This document shows, one piece after another, positions 44,658-54,690 of a DNA stretch of 64,000 nucleotides. Under the pieces are notes generated by a model. The model was not told the DNA's origin. It saw only the letters and a program-made list of their open reading frames with translations, and searched no databases. A program made the translations under genes and the position numbers. This stretch comes from Bacteroidales bacterium (GTDB lineage Bacteria; Bacteroidota; Bacteroidia; Bacteroidales; JACABE01): positions 1-64,000 of the forward strand of contig JAHEYQ010000019.1 in the NCBI GenBank assembly GCA_023251515.1, given 5' to 3'. How positions within the stretch are numbered: the first letter of the stretch is position 1; the number at the start of each line of letters is the position of its first letter.

Positions 44658-46493
44658 TTAATTCTTTCTTTCATAGATTTCTACCTGAAAATCATCAATA
44701 TAAATCTGGGTTTTTCCTCTGTACCAAACATAGGTTTTTAGATAATTATTTTTATTTCTTACTTCAGGTGTAAGATAATAAAAACTAATTGTTTGCCATT
44801 GTTTTGCAATTAAGTTCATGTTTTCAGAATCGAAGTTTTTGTATTTAAAAGCGTATTCTTTTTGATTAAATTGTACAATAAGACTAAATGGATTTTCTGT
44901 AAAAGCCTGTTCATTAAATACTTTTATACTTACTTTAATCCATGCATGATCCTTTTTCGTAATTTCTTTATATGGAATTTCTATTGTTGGAGAATAAATA
45001 TTTGTTGAATCTAAAAGAATAGATTTTTTACCGGAAAATGATTTTTCAGTTGATGACTTATCCTTTTCAAAATCAAGTAATATCGCTGATTTCAGTTTAT
45101 AATCCTGTTTATTATCGAAACTTTCGCTGCCGTCAAATGATCTGTTTATCAATAATAATTTTTTATCTTCTTCATTCACATTTAATTTGCCAAAAGTTTT
45201 AATATAATATGGAAAAGTCATCCTATCTCCATGAATTATACCCTTATGAAACTGAATGCTTTGGAAAATATTGAGAAATACAATTAAAATCAGTAAAATC
45301 AGAATAAGATTCCTAAGGACTTTCTTTTGTTCAAAAATCCAACTAATTAAAAAACCCAATATTATAGTCATTAATGGATACATCTGGATTACTGATCGTT
45401 GGCTGAAGCTTTGTGCATACCACCAACACGACCAACTTGATACAATATAAATATTGGCGATAAAGAATAGAAGGATTGTGAAAAAAATATCCTTTCTCTT
45501 TTTGTAAACGATTATAAATCCGAATAATGCCAAAAACATTATTGGTGTATAAATAAACCAGCCTTTTCTGAAACTGAAAAGTAGTTCAATAACAAATGGA
45601 TGGAAAAACTCAAAACCTTCACCTGGGTTGCCTCCATAAGAATTAAATAAAAATTTCCCGCTTTGAATTTTCCAATAAATAAATTGTAATGAACCAATTA
45701 ATAATAAAATAATTGAAAAAATGAGTATTTGATTTACTTTTTCTTTTAAGATTTTAATTTTTATAAAAAAACTTTCCTTATTGTAAATTCCCCAAAGTAT
45801 GGGGATTCCTAGACAGATAATTTCTGAAGGTCTGCTTAATATTGTAATTCCACAAGCCAATGCTAATATTATTGCATGTTTTAATTTGTAAGTTTTGTGC
45901 CAACGGATACTATACCAAATAATTATTGCATATGTTGTAAACAAATAATTATGCGACATTGCATTTTGTCCATACATGGTAATATGTATAATGTAATTTG
46001 TGCCAAAAACTAGTAAAATAAGCGAAATTGCAGCAACTTTTCTGTTGAAAAACGTTAGTAGTATTTTTGATAGGAAGTAAATACCAATAATAGTATAAAT
46101 AGTGCTACCTATAAATATTGCGTATTGATAAGGTATAGAAAATCCATCTGTAGGAAAGTTGAAAATATCAGCATAAGCATGCCCAAGAAAAAAGAAAGGA
46201 GAATATAAAACAGCCATTCCTGCTGAGTATTTCATAACATAATTTCCATCCGGCATTTGTATTCCCTGATAGAAAGTTGCTGTATTGTGATATTTATCAA
46301 TTATATTGTTTACAATTGAAATATCTTTTAATCCTAAATCATTGTAAATAAATTGAAGAGGAAGATATAAATAATACCCGAAAACATCCCATGAAAGAAT
46401 GTTATGAGGTTTAAAAATCCAGTTATTAATGATAACAAAGCAAATAATGCTTATAATAACTAATTGATAATATGAAAGTTTAATGTCTTTCAT
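44658..46493 (-). CDS. GT39-like membrane protein with C-terminal jelly-roll domain
   Basis: A 611-residue paralogue of the 39244-41010 protein. Shared features are WDVFGYYLYLPLQFIYND, MKYSAGMAVLYSPFF, NFPTDGFS and SFRKGWFIYTPIMFL. About ten membrane helices are present. The C-terminal ~150 residues are not fascin-like: ILLDFEKDKSSTEKSFSG and WIKVSIKVF...QTISFYYLTPE...QIYIDDFQVEIYE look like a CBM4_9-type jelly roll. It is convergent with the glycosidase gene with a 3-bp gap, and 9 bp after mrcA on the minus strand. Role in surface glycosylation is inferred. Confidence 0.68.
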   Translation of the reverse strand: MKDIKLSYYQLVIISIICFVIINNWIFKPHNILSWDVFGYYLYLPLQFIYNDLGLKDISIVNNIIDKYHNTATFYQGIQMPDGNYVMKYSAGMAVLYSPFFFLGHAYADIFNFPTDGFSIPYQYAIFIGSTIYTIIGIYFLSKILLTFFNRKVAAISLILLVFGTNYIIHITMYGQNAMSHNYLFTTYAIIIWYSIRWHKTYKLKHAIILALACGITILSRPSEIICLGIPILWGIYNKESFFIKIKILKEKVNQILIFSIILLLIGSLQFIYWKIQSGKFLFNSYGGNPGEGFEFFHPFVIELLFSFRKGWFIYTPIMFLALFGFIIVYKKRKDIFFTILLFFIANIYIVSSWSCWWYAQSFSQRSVIQMYPLMTIILGFLISWIFEQKKVLRNLILILLILIVFLNIFQSIQFHKGIIHGDRMTFPYYIKTFGKLNVNEEDKKLLLINRSFDGSESFDNKQDYKLKSAILLDFEKDKSSTEKSFSGKKSILLDSTNIYSPTIEIPYKEITKKDHAWIKVSIKVFNEQAFTENPFSLIVQFNQKEYAFKYKNFDSENMNLIAKQWQTISFYYLTPEVRNKNNYLKTYVWYRGKTQIYIDDFQVEIYERKN

Positions 46494-46502
46494 TAAAAAT
46501 TA

Positions 46503-48770
46503 TTAATACAGATCACTGAAATCGAATTCAGACTCTTCATTTCTGATTTCCTGTTTAAATTTCTGACAATCTATTCTATCAGACAAATCGATTGCTGGCT
46601 TTTCAAAAGCATTTTTAGGTACTTTCAAAGTTTTATCATCCCAAACTTTTTTCATATACAAAGCCCAGATAGGCAATGCCATATTTGCACCCTGCCCCAA
46701 ATGTGTACTTCTGAAATGAATTGAACGCAACTCACCTCCTACCCATACGCCTGTTGTAAGACTTGGTGTTACTCCCATAAACCAACCATCAGAGTTATTC
46801 TGAGATGTTCCGGTTTTTCCGGCAATAGGTGCATCCAAACCAAACTTATAACGTAATCTGACACCGGTACCACTTTCTACAACACCCTTCATCAATTCAA
46901 TCATTAAATAAGCAGTTTCTTCACTCATAGCTTCCTGCTGTTTGGGAATAAAACTTTCAAGCACATTGCCATTTTTATCCTCAATACGTGTTATAAAAAT
47001 GGGTTCAACATAAACACCTTTATTTGCAAAAGTACTCATTGCACCAGTCATTTCATAAACTGATAAATCCGGCGTTCCCAGACAAATTGCAGGAACTGCA
47101 TCTATCTGACTGGTTACACCCATTTTACGAGCCATATTTACTACTGCTTCGGGCGAAAATCTTTTCATTAAATAAGCTGATACATAATTTATAGAATTTG
47201 CTAAAGCCCATTTCAAAGTTACCATTTCGCCAACACGCTTATCATCAGCATTCTCAGGCGTCCACGAATCTCCATTTCCTAAATCAAAAGAAACCGGCAA
47301 GTTTGGAACTTCTGTACAAGGTGAAAATTCGCCTTCCTGCATTGCCAATGTATATACAAAAGGCTTAAATGTAGAACCAACCTGACGTTTTCCAACTTTT
47401 ACATTATCAAACTGAAAATGCCTGTAATTTATACCACCAACATAAGCCCTCACATAACCAGTTTGAGGTTCCATTGACATTAAACCTGTGTGCAAGAACC
47501 ATTTATAATATTTTAATGAATCAAATGGAGACATAACAGTATCTTTCTCGCCCTGCCAGGTAAAAATACGCATGGCAACAGGAGTGTTAAAATCTTTTTG
47601 AATTTCTTCTTCAGATGCATTTGCCTCTTTTAGACGTTTATATCTATCAGAAGTTTTCATTGAATTTTTATAAATTACCTCAATTTCATCATTTGTAAGT
47701 TGATAATATGGAGCATTTTTCACACCTTTCCAATGCTTATAAAAAGCTGGTTGCAAATCTTTTGCCAAATGTTCTCTAACAGCTTCTTCGGCATATTTCT
47801 GCATTTTATAATTAATGGTCGTATAAATTTTCAAACCATCTTTATATAAATTATAATAGGAACCATCTGGTTTTTTATGTTTGCTACACCAATCATTTAA
47901 ATACAAACGTAAATATTCTCTGAAATAAGTGCCCAAACCTTCGCTATGATCCTGCATCGTATATTTAGACATATCTAAAGGAATAACCCGCAATGAATCA
48001 TACTGTTCCTGTGTTATATATTTATATCTTTTCATTTGATTTAATACAACTTCGCGACGTTTTAAAGCATTTTCCGGATTTTTTACAGGGCTATAATAAG
48101 TAGGGGCTTTAAGAATACCAACCAGAAGTGCAGCTTCTTCAATTTTTAAAGAATCGGGTGTTTTATTAAAATAGGTTCTTGCAGCCGTTTTAATACCAAA
48201 AGAATTGCTTCCAAAATCAACAGTATTGAAATACATGGCAATGATTTCCTCTTTGGAATAATTCCTTTCTAATTTTGCAGCTGTAATCCATTCTTTAAAT
48301 TTTGTGAGAACCATAAAAATTTTCCATTGATTTTTATCTCTGGGGAATAAATTCTTGGCCAATTGTTGAGTTATAGTACTTCCGCCTCCAGAACTTTTCT
48401 GACGCCCGATAATTGTTTTTCCTAAAACCCTGAAAATACTTCGCATATCAACTCCAGAATGAGCTTCAAAACGGGCGTCTTCTGTAGCTATCAATGCATC
48501 AATCAAATGTGGAGATAATTCATTATAATGAATATTACTTCTGTTTTCGATATAATACTTTCCCAAAACCTGCTGATCTGCGGTCAAAACTTCAGAAGCA
48601 AGATTGCTTTTCGGATTTTCAAGATCTTCAAAAGAAGGCATAAAGCCAAGCCAACCTAATGAAAGTAAAATGAATAACAAAAAAATGAAGCCAAAACCTG
48701 ATACAACAAATATCCAGAATCTTTTGATATATAGGTTATTATTAGATGAATTACTTTTTTTTGCCGACAT
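46503..48770 (-). CDS. mrcA: Penicillin-binding protein 1A (class A PBP)
   Basis: A 755-residue bifunctional peptidoglycan synthase. One membrane anchor lies at ~20-42. The GT51 transglycosylase domain has EDARFEAHSGVDMRSIFR and GGGSTITQQLAKNLF. The transpeptidase domain has STFK (active serine), SIN and KTGTS. The ATG at 48770 (MSAKKSNSS) is chosen; the longer frame begins at a TTG inside gldH. It starts 10 bp after the gldH stop, so the two are likely co-transcribed. Confidence 0.93.
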   Translation of the reverse strand: MSAKKSNSSNNNLYIKRFWIFVVSGFGFIFLLFILLSLGWLGFMPSFEDLENPKSNLASEVLTADQQVLGKYYIENRSNIHYNELSPHLIDALIATEDARFEAHSGVDMRSIFRVLGKTIIGRQKSSGGGSTITQQLAKNLFPRDKNQWKIFMVLTKFKEWITAAKLERNYSKEEIIAMYFNTVDFGSNSFGIKTAARTYFNKTPDSLKIEEAALLVGILKAPTYYSPVKNPENALKRREVVLNQMKRYKYITQEQYDSLRVIPLDMSKYTMQDHSEGLGTYFREYLRLYLNDWCSKHKKPDGSYYNLYKDGLKIYTTINYKMQKYAEEAVREHLAKDLQPAFYKHWKGVKNAPYYQLTNDEIEVIYKNSMKTSDRYKRLKEANASEEEIQKDFNTPVAMRIFTWQGEKDTVMSPFDSLKYYKWFLHTGLMSMEPQTGYVRAYVGGINYRHFQFDNVKVGKRQVGSTFKPFVYTLAMQEGEFSPCTEVPNLPVSFDLGNGDSWTPENADDKRVGEMVTLKWALANSINYVSAYLMKRFSPEAVVNMARKMGVTSQIDAVPAICLGTPDLSVYEMTGAMSTFANKGVYVEPIFITRIEDKNGNVLESFIPKQQEAMSEETAYLMIELMKGVVESGTGVRLRYKFGLDAPIAGKTGTSQNNSDGWFMGVTPSLTTGVWVGGELRSIHFRSTHLGQGANMALPIWALYMKKVWDDKTLKVPKNAFEKPAIDLSDRIDCQKFKQEIRNEESEFDFSDLY

Positions 48771-48780
48771 AATAAATGTA

Positions 48781-49269
48781 CTAACGTTTTTTATTTTGTT
48801 CAATTGTGATACCAATAGTTTTTATACCTGAAATTATATTTTCACGCATAGCATGTTCTATTTCAAACACATATTTGCCTTTCATCGGGAAAATTGCATC
48901 TTTTTTAAACATGATTTTATTATCTTTAATTTTAGAATTACCTTTTCCAAGCCATTTTCCCTGATTATCAGCCAATAAACATTCCAATGTATCAATTGCT
49001 ATTTTTCCATCAGGAAAAATAGTTTTTATAAACACAAAAAAATTACTATTAGCATAATCAGTTGTATTTCTTACATTTATATAAAAATTAAAAGTAGAAA
49101 GTGTATCATCAATTACAACTTCTGTTTTAAGCTTTTGTGAAACATCCCAAGCATTTTCATTCACTTCCATAAAATTATCTACCAAAACAGCTTGTCCACA
49201 ATTAGTAATTAAAAATAATAAAGTAAAAAACAATAAAATACGAACTGCCTTTTTTAATAACCTTTTCAT
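48781..49269 (-). CDS. gldH: Gliding motility lipoprotein GldH
   Basis: A 162-residue lipoprotein (lipobox LITNCG) of the GldH family, one of the lipoproteins needed for gliding motility in Flavobacterium and conserved in many non-gliding Bacteroidota. The mature part is beta-rich (VVIDDTLSTFNFYINVRNTT, GKYVFEIEHAMRE). Position between ricT and mrcA matches the usual gene order in the phylum, which strengthens the call. A TTG-19-TATCTTTG promoter precedes it. Confidence 0.85.
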   Translation of the reverse strand: MKRLLKKAVRILLFFTLLFLITNCGQAVLVDNFMEVNENAWDVSQKLKTEVVIDDTLSTFNFYINVRNTTDYANSNFFVFIKTIFPDGKIAIDTLECLLADNQGKWLGKGNSKIKDNKIMFKKDAIFPMKGKYVFEIEHAMRENIISGIKTIGITIEQNKKR

Positions 49270-49302
49270 TTACTTTTTATTAATTTGTAAAGATAACACA
49301 CT

Positions 49303-49332
49303 CAAAGATAGGTATTGAACATGTCAATACAA
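49303..49332 (-). promoter_or_regulatory. gldH-mrcA promoter
   Basis: On the minus strand, TTG (49332-49330), a 19-bp spacer, then TATCTTTG (49310-49303), ~34 bp before the gldH ATG. Confidence 0.55.
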
Positions 49333-49419
49333 TTATCATTTTGCAAAAAACATTTAATTAGATTATACCATTTCTGATTTAAAAACATTGTAAAAATAAC
49401 TAATTAAACCAAAAAATAC

Positions 49420-50535
49420 TTACTTCTTTTTATCAAAGCGAGTTAAATCGTCTTGCGACATATTATTATCAAAATCCTGTTTTTTCTCTTTCTTTATAGC
49501 GTAATCTTCAATCTTTGTGATTTTTTCGCCGTTCTTATTGATTGCTAAGATCTCATTTACATTTGCAAGAGTTAATTCATAAAAGTTGGAATAATCATTT
49601 TCATAATTATACCAAATAGTTCCTTTAAAAACATCTGTTTTATTAAAAACAACATTTCCTTTTGTTGTACGAATTACCTCATCTGTAGAAGGAAAATCCT
49701 TTAAAGCATCCGTATAGCAATCATACTCAAAATTTAAACAACATTTTAATTTTCCACATTGCCCGGCAAGTTTTTGTGGATTAAGAGATAATTGCTGAAC
49801 TCGGGCTGCATTGGTACTTACAGATTTGAAACTTGTTAACCAAGAAGAACAGCAAAGTTCTCTACCACAAGTTCCTATACCACCTAATCTGCTTGCTTCC
49901 TGACGAACACCAATCTGTTTCATTTCAATTCTCACTTTAAACTCTTCTGCAAGAACTTTTATCAGATTTCTAAAATCTACTCTGTCTTCAGCCGTATAAT
50001 AGAAAATCGCCTTTGTGTTATCACCCTGATATTCAACATCATTTAACTTCATTTCTAATTTCTGAGTAGCAGCAATAATCTTGGCTTTTTCCATTGTTTT
50101 ATCTTCGTTTTCAACAGCAAATATCCATTTTTCAACATCAGTTACTTTTGCTTTCCGATAAATTTTTTTCAGATTTTCATTACGGGGATCAATCCCTTTT
50201 TTTTGCATCTGCATTTTAGCAACATCTCCCATCAAGGAAATTATTCCAATATCATGTCCTGGCATTCCTTCCACAGCTACAATATCACCTTCCTCATAAT
50301 CAGTATTATCAGTAATTTTGTAAAAATCTTTTCTCCCATTCTTAAATCTGACTTCCAAGCAATCAAACGTTTTTTTTAATTCTGATTGTTCAATATTTTC
50401 AAGCCAATTATAAGAATCTAACTTAGTGAAATTATGAGCTTTGTGTTTGTCGCATTTTGTTAAATGCTTTGGAGAGCCACAACATCCACGTGAATGAAAT
50501 GGGTTATATATATAGTCGTTATTTTTTTCTTCCAT
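49420..50535 (-). CDS. ricT: PSP1-domain protein, RicT/YaaT-like
   Basis: A 371-residue cytoplasmic protein. The PSP1 domain has GDIVAVEGMPGHDIGIISL and, further on, the conserved cysteines CGRELCC and CGKLKCC that in Bacillus RicT bind a [4Fe-4S] cluster within a complex affecting RNA processing. In Bacteroidota the gene sits between holB and gldH as here. An N-terminal CCGSPKHLTKCDKHK adds further cysteines. Function in this phylum is not established. Confidence 0.85.
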   Translation of the reverse strand: MEEKNNDYIYNPFHSRGCCGSPKHLTKCDKHKAHNFTKLDSYNWLENIEQSELKKTFDCLEVRFKNGRKDFYKITDNTDYEEGDIVAVEGMPGHDIGIISLMGDVAKMQMQKKGIDPRNENLKKIYRKAKVTDVEKWIFAVENEDKTMEKAKIIAATQKLEMKLNDVEYQGDNTKAIFYYTAEDRVDFRNLIKVLAEEFKVRIEMKQIGVRQEASRLGGIGTCGRELCCSSWLTSFKSVSTNAARVQQLSLNPQKLAGQCGKLKCCLNFEYDCYTDALKDFPSTDEVIRTTKGNVVFNKTDVFKGTIWYNYENDYSNFYELTLANVNEILAINKNGEKITKIEDYAIKKEKKQDFDNNMSQDDLTRFDKKK

Positions 50536-50552
50536 GTTATTTTTATAAACTA

Positions 50553-50585
50553 CAAAATTAGCAATTTTATTTGTAAAAATACCAA
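50553..50585 (-). promoter_or_regulatory. ricT promoter
   Basis: On the minus strand, TTG (50585-50583), a 22-bp spacer, then TAATTTTG (50560-50553), 18 bp before the ATG, giving a very short leader. Confidence 0.45.
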
Positions 50586-50657
50586 TCTGTTTTAATGAAT
50601 TAAAATTTGTAAAAACGTTAATATTAATTTCGGATTTACAATAAGAAAACTAAAATT

Positions 50658-51839
50658 TTAATCCTTTCGGTTCAGCAACTTATACATTTTTAAAGACAAA
50701 TCCATAAATAAAATGGATGCATTTGCATTTCTCTCAATATGATAAATAGCTGTATTAATTTCTTTCTGAATATCTTCAATATTAAGAGGATTGATATATA
50801 AATAAAATTTCTGCAGAAAATTTGCTTCATCTGAACTTAATTTAAGCAAAGCAGACTGATCATAATGTATTAATATACATGCTCTTGAAATTTTCAAAAT
50901 ATAATTCAAAAATGATTTTTGTTTTTCACGTCCGATTTTTGCCAAAACATTAACCAAATCGTTTAATCCTTCAACATTATTTTTAGAATTTTCATTAAGA
51001 TTTCCTTTAAAACAACTTCTCATCCATTTTATTAAAACTTCAGTATGAAATTTATCTTCAGCATTTTGACTAATAAGGCTCATTGCATCCAATAAATTTC
51101 CTTCAGAATGTGATGCAATTTCTACTGCTCTATCTGCATCAATTTGATATTTATCAATCAGAGTATCAATAATTTCATTATCTTTTATTTTATATAATTT
51201 AATTAACTGAGTACGTGACAAAATTGTTGATAAAATCTGGTCATGATTTTCGGAAATCAGAATAAATAAAGTCTTTTCAGGTGGTTCTTCGAGTATCTTC
51301 AAAATTTTTGGAGCAGCAGAATGATATAATTTCTCTACCATCCATATTATCATTACTTTATATTCTGCTTCATATGTTTTAAAACTTAAAATGCGATTTA
51401 TTTCATTACAATCTCTTACGTTTATTGTTCCTTGTTTATTTTCAACACCAAGTTTTTCAAACCACTGATTAAGTGTAACAATATAATTATTTTCTATCAG
51501 AAACTCGCGCCATTCAGTTAGAAAATTTTCGCTAAAATTATTCTTTGTAATTTTTTTTGTTGTTGTATTTGGAAACACAAAATGAACATCAGGATGTATC
51601 AGTTTTTTAAATTTCAAACATGATTTGCAAACGCCACAAGAATCTGCGAGTATTCCATTTTGGTTATTATACTGTTTATCAACACAATTAACAAATTGTG
51701 CATAAGCTATTGCCAAAGCCAGTTTACCAATACCTTCAGGGCCAAGTATAAGCTGAGCATGACTGACTCTGTTATCTTTTACTGTTTGTATAAGCCTGTT
51801 TATTATATCTTTATGACCAATAATATCTCTAAATAACAT
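50658..51839 (-). CDS. holB: DNA polymerase III delta' subunit
   Basis: A 393-residue clamp-loader subunit. It shows the AAA+-like start FRDIIGHKDIINRLIQTV, the degenerate P-loop GPEGIGKLA (lacking the usual Ser/Thr after Lys, as often in delta'), zinc ligands CGVCKSC, and the arginine-finger region LSTILSRTQLI. It helps load the sliding clamp on DNA. I use the ATG at 51839 rather than a TTG seven codons upstream. A TATTTTTG box lies at 51858-51865. Confidence 0.88.
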   Translation of the reverse strand: MLFRDIIGHKDIINRLIQTVKDNRVSHAQLILGPEGIGKLALAIAYAQFVNCVDKQYNNQNGILADSCGVCKSCLKFKKLIHPDVHFVFPNTTTKKITKNNFSENFLTEWREFLIENNYIVTLNQWFEKLGVENKQGTINVRDCNEINRILSFKTYEAEYKVMIIWMVEKLYHSAAPKILKILEEPPEKTLFILISENHDQILSTILSRTQLIKLYKIKDNEIIDTLIDKYQIDADRAVEIASHSEGNLLDAMSLISQNAEDKFHTEVLIKWMRSCFKGNLNENSKNNVEGLNDLVNVLAKIGREKQKSFLNYILKISRACILIHYDQSALLKLSSDEANFLQKFYLYINPLNIEDIQKEINTAIYHIERNANASILFMDLSLKMYKLLNRKD

Positions 51840-51857
51840 TGAAAAAATTTTAGATAA

Positions 51858-51865
51858 CAAAAATA
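51858..51865 (-). promoter_or_regulatory. Candidate holB -7 box
   Basis: TATTTTTG on the minus strand, 19 bp before the holB ATG; no -33 TTG seen. If used, it also excludes the longer TTG-initiated frame. Confidence 0.35.
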
Positions 51866-51915
51866 CTTAAAAAAAAAGATTTTCAGTTTTTTCTTTTCAT
51901 AATTTTTATAAAAAA

Positions 51916-51942
51916 AAGGCTGCCAGAAAACCAGGCAGCCTT
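51916..51942 (-). terminator. Terminator of the CUB/PKD surface-protein operon
   Basis: Arms AAGGCTGCC and GGCAGCCTT with a 9-nt loop, followed on the minus strand by a long T-run. It lies 24 bp past the stop at 51966. Confidence 0.85.
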
Positions 51943-51965
51943 ATAAACAAATCTTTAATGATAAA

Positions 51966-54674
51966 TTATCTTAATATTTGTAAACTTCCTTTTTGTTCCA
52001 TTTCGCGAAGAATACCGCGAGCTTTGAAAATATAAAAGTAAACACCATCAGATAAGTCTTCGCCACCAAAATCGTTTTGATAGTTTATTTTTGAATACAC
52101 TTTTTTACCCCATCTGTTGTATATAGCCAGCTCACTATCCGGATAACCTCCATCCAGCAAACCTTTAATTACAAATTTATCATTCTTTCCATCACCATTA
52201 GGTGTGATAATATTAGGAAATTCCAATATATCATTAATAATTTTCACTGTATGCTCTATGGTATCCATACAACCTTTATCACTTGTAACGGCTAACTGAA
52301 TAGTATAATCACTTAAAGCTGAGAATAAATGAACAGGATCTTTATCTGATGAATTACCATCTGTACCAAAAATCCAATTATAAGTAAAAACGCTATTTGT
52401 TGGAGTTGTTAAATTTGTAAAAGTAATCTGAGGATCCTGAATTACACCAATCATTGGATTCCAACTAAATTCAGCAACCGGTTGAGGATAACTTTTTACC
52501 AAATTATTGTTTACGAATTTATCTGTACAACCTTCTATTGTAGTAGCAGTAAGAGTAACATTATAAACACCTGCACTATAAATATGACTTGGATTTGTTG
52601 CAGTATCAATAGCTCCGTCTCCAAATTCCCATAAATAATCTTTTATTGCCGGTGAAGTCTCATTAATAAATGAAACCAATAATGGTTCGCAACCTGCACT
52701 ATTAATCGGCATTACAGAATAACTTATATTAGGCATAGGATTTACTGTTAGCACTAATGTATCCATATCGCTACAAATAAGGGTGTTTGAAGCATTAGTA
52801 TATGATGCAGTAACAATATAATTTAATGGCAATACATAAGGTACTATTGAATCAGAAGTTAACAGGGTTTGTGTTGATAAAGGACCGAATGGAGTATCCC
52901 AAACATAGGTTGCACCAGGATTGCCAGCATTAATATTTATTTTTTGTTCGGAACAAACAGCTGTATCATTTCCTAAATTAACATTTGGCATTTGAATAAC
53001 TTTTAATGTTGTTAAAGTGTCCCATACACAACCAAAATCATCTACTAAAGAAATATTATATGTAAAATTACCTCCATTTAGGGGAGAAATTAATGCAGTG
53101 GTATCATTTATTGGTGATATAAACGGTCCGGTAAAGCCAACAGAGTCTATTTTAACGTTATATGTCCAGTTATTAGGCATTAAATTAGCTGTTAATTCTA
53201 AATTCCAACCGAAAATATAACCATTATCGATTGTATAGTCATCTTTTATTTGTAGATTCCATACTCCATTTAGTGGACAACCAATTAAACCTGATAAAGG
53301 ATTTTCTGGTTTAATATACTTAGTGTGATTAGTTTGATTAGTAGAATCAATAGTTCTTTTGTTATTAACCATAACTGTTCTTGTAGTAGATATACTTCCA
53401 TCAAGATTAGCTAAAGTCAGATTATCGTTTGGATAAAATTCCGACCAGCAATATGTCCAGCCAATTCCAGGAGGGTTCAAAGTTGGATCACAAGCGCCAG
53501 GAGCACCACCTGCATCCTGTGAATTACTAATTCCTAAATCATTACCACTGGAAGTTGTATTTGGATCTAACGTAACCACACTCCCATTCGGACAATAAAT
53601 TCTGAATCCTAAATCACCTGCAAATGTATGTTCCATATTTACACAAATTGACAGTATATCGCTTGCACTTTGTATAGTAGCTCCTTGTGGAAAATTATTA
53701 AAAGTTACAAAGGTATTGTAAATCCCTCCATTTGGAGTACTTGCACATGGATTCCCGTCAGGCAAAAACATCGTACTGTCAAATCCTTGTTTAGATGTTT
53801 GTGTAAAAGCCATTGGTTCGATAATAATAGAGGAGTTCTGATTATATCCTACACTTATTAGTTTTGTGTTACCGCCACACATATCATCCAAAGGTTTAAT
53901 AGTTGTAGTTGGTATTGATGATATTCTAACTCTGGTACCTAATGCATTTATACTTCTACAGCCTAATGTGTCAATAATTTTTAACATTATATCATAACCT
54001 CTTCTTATTGTATAAGTCTTGTTAACCACTTGTCCGCTATCAATAGTTCCGTCACCAAAATCCCAATAAAACTTAGAGCTGTTATTACTTTGATGATAAA
54101 CACTATCGTTTTGTGGAAATAAAGCATTGGCTTTAAAAGTTATAGAAGATCCCAAACAAACATCTATATAATTGCTATCGTTGGGTTCTGGGACTGTCAA
54201 TAGTGAGTCAAGTGTAGCAATAATTTTCTGACAAGGTTTTGCACAAATAATTGTTGAATTCCATCCTGAACCCTGATTTGCTGAATTAGTTTTAAATCTA
54301 AATGTTAGTCGTCCGGATGAATTACTAACACTTGACTGAACCATATTCTGTCCTCCTGAAAGAGGATTTGTATTATTAAATTTACCGATAAGAGGAGACG
54401 AAATATTTGGCCCATCAAAAACATATAAAGTATCACTTGCATGTATATCAAAACTGATAAAACTAATACTGATATGGGTATTTGTTGTATTATTTGATGC
54501 AAATGTTACAGTAAGATCCTGATTCGCAGCATAGTCACCAGAGGAATTATCAGTAAAATAGCCTGTACAGGTATTCACTGTTTGACTATTACTGGAAACA
54601 ATATTGTAATTTTGTGATTTTAAACTGTTTAAAGCAAATAAGACTAAAACAATTAATAGAATATTTTTTTTCAT
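51966..54674 (-). CDS. CUB / PKD / P-domain surface protein with CHU_C C-terminus
   Basis: A 902-residue exported protein with a signal peptide (1-20). Residues ~25-150 are a CUB-like domain (DTLYVFDGP, GRLTFRFKTN). A PKD repeat (YWDFGDGTIDSG) follows at ~200-255. A proprotein-convertase P-like domain (MEHTFAGDLGFRIYCPNGS, NGVWNLQIKDDYTIDNG) spans ~330-500. A second PKD repeat (LWEFGDGAIDT) and an Ig-like repeat come next. The last ~85 residues (NIITPNGDGKNDKF, IYNRWGKKVY, SDGVYFYIFK) are the gliding-type T9SS domain. Probably a cell-surface adhesin. It follows a small secreted-protein gene by 16 bp. Confidence 0.87.
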   Translation of the reverse strand: MKKNILLIVLVLFALNSLKSQNYNIVSSNSQTVNTCTGYFTDNSSGDYAANQDLTVTFASNNTTNTHISISFISFDIHASDTLYVFDGPNISSPLIGKFNNTNPLSGGQNMVQSSVSNSSGRLTFRFKTNSANQGSGWNSTIICAKPCQKIIATLDSLLTVPEPNDSNYIDVCLGSSITFKANALFPQNDSVYHQSNNSSKFYWDFGDGTIDSGQVVNKTYTIRRGYDIMLKIIDTLGCRSINALGTRVRISSIPTTTIKPLDDMCGGNTKLISVGYNQNSSIIIEPMAFTQTSKQGFDSTMFLPDGNPCASTPNGGIYNTFVTFNNFPQGATIQSASDILSICVNMEHTFAGDLGFRIYCPNGSVVTLDPNTTSSGNDLGISNSQDAGGAPGACDPTLNPPGIGWTYCWSEFYPNDNLTLANLDGSISTTRTVMVNNKRTIDSTNQTNHTKYIKPENPLSGLIGCPLNGVWNLQIKDDYTIDNGYIFGWNLELTANLMPNNWTYNVKIDSVGFTGPFISPINDTTALISPLNGGNFTYNISLVDDFGCVWDTLTTLKVIQMPNVNLGNDTAVCSEQKININAGNPGATYVWDTPFGPLSTQTLLTSDSIVPYVLPLNYIVTASYTNASNTLICSDMDTLVLTVNPMPNISYSVMPINSAGCEPLLVSFINETSPAIKDYLWEFGDGAIDTATNPSHIYSAGVYNVTLTATTIEGCTDKFVNNNLVKSYPQPVAEFSWNPMIGVIQDPQITFTNLTTPTNSVFTYNWIFGTDGNSSDKDPVHLFSALSDYTIQLAVTSDKGCMDTIEHTVKIINDILEFPNIITPNGDGKNDKFVIKGLLDGGYPDSELAIYNRWGKKVYSKINYQNDFGGEDLSDGVYFYIFKARGILREMEQKGSLQILR

Positions 54675-54690
54675 TTTTAAAGAAATAAGT

